Below, piece by piece: positions 5,717-7,583 of a stretch of 7,583 bases of DNA. The notes under the pieces are model-generated. The model was not told where the DNA came from. It saw only the letters and a list, made by a program, of their open reading frames with translations, and searched no databases. This stretch comes from Microcaldota archaeon (lineage in GTDB: Archaea > Micrarchaeota > Micrarchaeia > Micrarchaeales > CABMGC01). The position numbers were made by a program, and so were the translations under genes. Location of the stretch: positions 1-7,583 of the forward strand of contig JASHXR010000082.1 of NCBI GenBank assembly GCA_030043435.1, given 5' to 3'. Every line of letters begins with the position of its first letter. Within the stretch, counting starts at the first letter, position 1.

Positions 5717-6433
5717 ATGGGAAAGAAGCTGAGGCAGCAGAGGAGGGGCAAGGGAAGCCACTCGTTCACGAATCCGCCTGCGACGTACAAGGCAGACGTG
5801 GCCTTCACAAGGCCGCGCGCGTCGAAGACCATAGGGGAGGTGGTCGAGTTCATAGACGACCCTGGGCACTCGGCCCCGCTCATGCGGGTCAGGTACGAGG
5901 ACATGGCGGAGAACATACTCATCGCGCCGGAGGGCATCAAGATAGGCGACAGGATAGAGGAGGGGAGCGGAGCCTCGGTCTCGCTCGGCTCGATACTGAA
6001 GCTTGGGGCGATACCTGAGGGCATGCCGGTCTACAACGTCGAATCCACGCCAGGAGACGGCGGCAGGATGGCGCGCGCCTCGGGAAGCTACGCCACGGTG
6101 CTCGCCCGCGCAGGCGAGAAGGTCAGCGTCATGCTTCCGTCGAAGCAGACAGTATACATAGACGCAGAGTGCAGGGCGGAGATAGGCGCTGTCGCAGGCG
6201 GCGGCAGGGAGGCGCAGCCGATACTCAAGGCCGGGAAGCACCATTATATGATGCACGCTGTCAACGGCTACTGGCCCGGCCATAGGGGCGTTAAGTCCAA
6301 CCCTATCGACCATCCATTCGGCGGCAAGCAGCACCACAAGGGCACCTCGTCAATGGTCTCAAGGAACGCGCCGCCAGGCGCCAAGGTGGGACACATCGCG
6401 GCAAGCAGGGTAGGCCGGAGGAAGAGAGGATAG
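5717..6433 (+). CDS. rpl2: Large-subunit ribosomal protein uL2
   Basis: Conserved 23S rRNA-binding protein near the peptidyl-transferase centre, also contributing to subunit association. 238 residues from ATG 5717 (MGKKLRQQRRGKGS), matching the archaeal uL2 N-terminus exactly in style; the frame is open three codons further back to a TTG at 5708 but without homology. Seen: IDDPGHSAPLMRVRYED in the OB-fold region, the GSILKLGAIPEGMPVYNVES segment, the SH3-like domain with ASGSYATVLARAGEKVSVML, and the C-terminal active-site loop NPIDHPFGGKQHHKG with VSRNAPPGAKVGHIAA. The functionally important first His of DHP is kept; the second position is Phe, as commonly seen in archaea. The usual P-x-VRGVAMNP reads PGHRGVKSNP here, a modest divergence. 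The upstream GTTGAT (5707-5712) is a weak ribosome site. Confidence 0.97.
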   Translation: MGKKLRQQRRGKGSHSFTNPPATYKADVAFTRPRASKTIGEVVEFIDDPGHSAPLMRVRYEDMAENILIAPEGIKIGDRIEEGSGASVSLGSILKLGAIPEGMPVYNVESTPGDGGRMARASGSYATVLARAGEKVSVMLPSKQTVYIDAECRAEIGAVAGGGREAQPILKAGKHHYMMHAVNGYWPGHRGVKSNPIDHPFGGKQHHKGTSSMVSRNAPPGAKVGHIAASRVGRRKRG

Positions 6434-6435
6434 AG

Positions 6436-6828
6436 ATGGCACGAGTCTTCACGTTCATGGGCAAACAGCCCGAGGAGTTCAGGTCGATGACGCTGGAGCA
6501 GTACCTCAAGCTGGTCAGATCAGGGGAGAGGCGCACGATCAGGCGCATGGGCATGCAGTACAAGGCGCTCGCCGCGGCAGTGGAGGAGGAGCGGAAGGGC
6601 GGAGGCACCGGCCCGATAAGGACGAGGGTGCGCGAGGCCGTGATACTTCCCTCGTGGCTCGGGATGCGCATCGGCGTGCACAACGGCAAGGAGTACAAGG
6701 AGCTCCTGATAAAGACGGAGATGCTCGGGCACAGGCTCGGCGAGTACTCCTTCACGACCAAGCACGTCCAGCACTCAGCACCAGGCATAAGGGCTACGCG
6801 CGGCTCCAAGTTCCTGTCCGTCAAGTGA
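6436..6828 (+). CDS. rps19: Small-subunit ribosomal protein uS19
   Basis: Small-subunit head protein that binds 16S rRNA with uS13 near the A site. 130 residues, typical of archaeal/eukaryotic uS19 with its N-terminal extension. Landmarks: FTFMGKQPEEFRSMTLEQYL (5-24) from the extension, GPIRTRVREAVILPSWLGMR (59-78), IGVHNGKEYKELLIKTEMLG (79-98), HRLGEYSFTTKHVQHSAPGI (99-118) and RATRGSKFLSVK at the end. The start lies two bases after the uL2 stop, with GAGAGGA (6424-6430) as a well-spaced ribosome site. Confidence 0.97.
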   Translation: MARVFTFMGKQPEEFRSMTLEQYLKLVRSGERRTIRRMGMQYKALAAAVEEERKGGGTGPIRTRVREAVILPSWLGMRIGVHNGKEYKELLIKTEMLGHRLGEYSFTTKHVQHSAPGIRATRGSKFLSVK

Positions 6829-6829
6829 T
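6825..6829 (+). promoter_or_regulatory. Ribosome binding site for uL22
   Basis: GTGAT overlapping the uS19 stop codon matches the archaeal Shine-Dalgarno core GGTGAT and lies 3 nt before the uL22 ATG at 6833. It supports that start and suggests coupled translation with uS19. Confidence 0.45.
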
Positions 6830-6832
6830 GAC

Positions 6833-7583
6833 ATGAGATACTCGTTCAACCAGGAGAGGGAGGGGCTCGTCTTCGCGCAGCGTTACGACGTCAACGCGAG
6901 CCCGAAGGACCTCGAGGCAGTGTGCGACGCTGTGCGCTACCTCAAGGCCTCTGCGGCGCTCGAGGCGCTCGACAGGCTCATTGCGATGGACATGCCGATA
7001 CCGTACAGGAGGCACGCGAAGCACAGGGGCGCGCGGCACGAGCTCGGCGGCAGGAAGGGCGGCTATCCGGTCAAGGCGGCAAGGGAGGTGAAGCTCACGA
7101 TAATAAACGCGGTAGGCAACGCCGACAACAGGGGCTTAGACGGCCCTGAGATGGTTGTGGTGCACTCCGCGGCCAACAAGACGAGGATAGAGCGCAGGCA
7201 GCCATCTAGGGGGAGCATAAGCTGGGGCAGGGGCATGTACGGCAGGGGCGCGATGAACCACAGCGACATCGAGTACGCGAAGATAGAGATAGCGCTTGCC
7301 AACGGGGACGAGAAGGGAGTCACCGAGAGGATGAAACAGATGATAAGGATGAGGGAGCGCGAGGGCGCTGCCAGGTATAAGCCAGCGGCGCCTGCGCCTG
7401 CAAAGGCGAAGGCTGGAGCGCGCCAGCACCAGGCAGGCGCAGCGGCGAAGGCACTGCCGGGACCGGAGGGGAAGGGCGACGCAGCAGCGAAGAAGGCGCA
7501 GGAGCCTGCTGCGAAGGCGGTGAAGAAGGAAGAGGAGAGGAAGGCGAAGGACGGCGAGGCGGGGAAGGAGGACGCGGCAGAGG
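6833..7583 (+). CDS. rpl22: Large-subunit ribosomal protein uL22 with long charged C-terminal tail, cut by window edge
   Basis: uL22 contacts all domains of 23S rRNA, and its hairpin lines the exit tunnel beside uL4. 250 residues are visible and the frame is still open at the edge. Family features: MRYSFN start, ASPKDLEAVCDAVRYLKASA (22-41), MPIPYRRHAKHRGARHELGG (54-73), GGYPVKAAREVKLTIINAVG (76-95), NADNRGLDG (96-104) and MVVVHSAANKTRIERRQPSR (107-126). The segment from Pro124 to the last strand (YAKIEIAL, 148-155) holds WGRGMYGRG and is about 10 residues longer than in the haloarchaeal protein as I recall it. After residue ~181 the sequence is a low-complexity Ala/Lys/Glu/Gly tail. Codon use stays the same through the tail, arguing against a frameshift. 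uS3 would be expected next. Confidence 0.93.
   Translation, partial: MRYSFNQEREGLVFAQRYDVNASPKDLEAVCDAVRYLKASAALEALDRLIAMDMPIPYRRHAKHRGARHELGGRKGGYPVKAAREVKLTIINAVGNADNRGLDGPEMVVVHSAANKTRIERRQPSRGSISWGRGMYGRGAMNHSDIEYAKIEIALANGDEKGVTERMKQMIRMREREGAARYKPAAPAPAKAKAGARQHQAGAAAKALPGPEGKGDAAAKKAQEPAAKAVKKEEERKAKDGEAGKEDAAE
7376..7583 (+). other. Low-complexity Ala/Lys/Glu-rich tail region of uL22
   Basis: Codons for residues 182-250 of uL22 encode mostly Ala, Lys, Glu, Gly and Pro, with AAK/AKA-type short units (PAAPAPAKAKAG, AAAKKAQEPAAKAVKKEEE). No predicted fold, no membrane segment and no recognised motif. Likely disordered and highly charged, basic with acidic patches. The end is not in the window. 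Confidence 0.8.

Noticed and set aside
5428..6337. Overlapping 198- and 214-codon minus-strand frames opposite uL23 and uL2
   Set aside because: Antisense to conserved genes, no recognisable motifs, and composition explained by reverse reading of Lys/Arg/Gly-rich codons.
1..7583. CRISPR array, tRNA, rRNA, insertion sequence or defence genes
   Set aside because: No regularly spaced repeats, cloverleaf, transposase motif or terminal inverted repeats were seen; nearly all sequence is accounted for by housekeeping genes.

Overview
The window is archaeal chromosomal DNA, GC-rich (roughly 60% by eye). The evidence is a eukaryote-type primase small subunit, ribosomal protein L15e, a KEOPS Pcc1-like subunit, and the archaeal S10-type gene order uL3-uL4-uL23-uL2-uS19-uL22. 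It also has TATA (box A) elements and Shine-Dalgarno sites of GGTG/GTGAT type. Arginine is mostly AGG and isoleucine mostly ATA despite the high GC. The uL3 N-terminus (GSLEYW followed by RRAKA and PRVRSWP) and the Lys/Ala-rich tail on uL22 suggest a DPANN-like lineage, possibly Micrarchaeota-related, but this placement is tentative.

Left part (1-1224, minus strand): a phosphomannomutase/phosphoglucomutase-family enzyme, cut at its C-terminus by the window edge. It is divergently arranged with the primase small subunit gene priS (1422-2579, plus) across a ~200 bp intergenic region holding two TATA-like elements.

Middle part (2580-3661): ribosomal protein L15e, then a tightly linked small gene for a Pcc1-like KEOPS subunit (tRNA t6A synthesis). 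After it comes a 176 bp gap with the strongest box A of the window (3534-3545) and a predicted ~100 nt leader that carries a partial direct duplication and a six-codon mini-ORF.

Right part (3662-7583): a compact ribosomal protein operon. Gaps are 1-10 nt and each downstream gene has its own weak Shine-Dalgarno-like site. Together the genes build the large-subunit core, the peptidyl-transferase neighbourhood and the exit-tunnel lining (uL2, uL3, uL4, uL22, uL23) plus the small-subunit head protein uS19. The last gene, uL22, runs off the right edge inside a low-complexity tail.

No new multi-gene system is visible; this is a housekeeping region. The points worth a second look are the leader before uL3, the apparently enlarged hairpin and charged tail of uL22, the choice of priS start, the L15e-pcc1 pairing, and the isoleucine codon difference between the minus-strand mutase and its neighbours.
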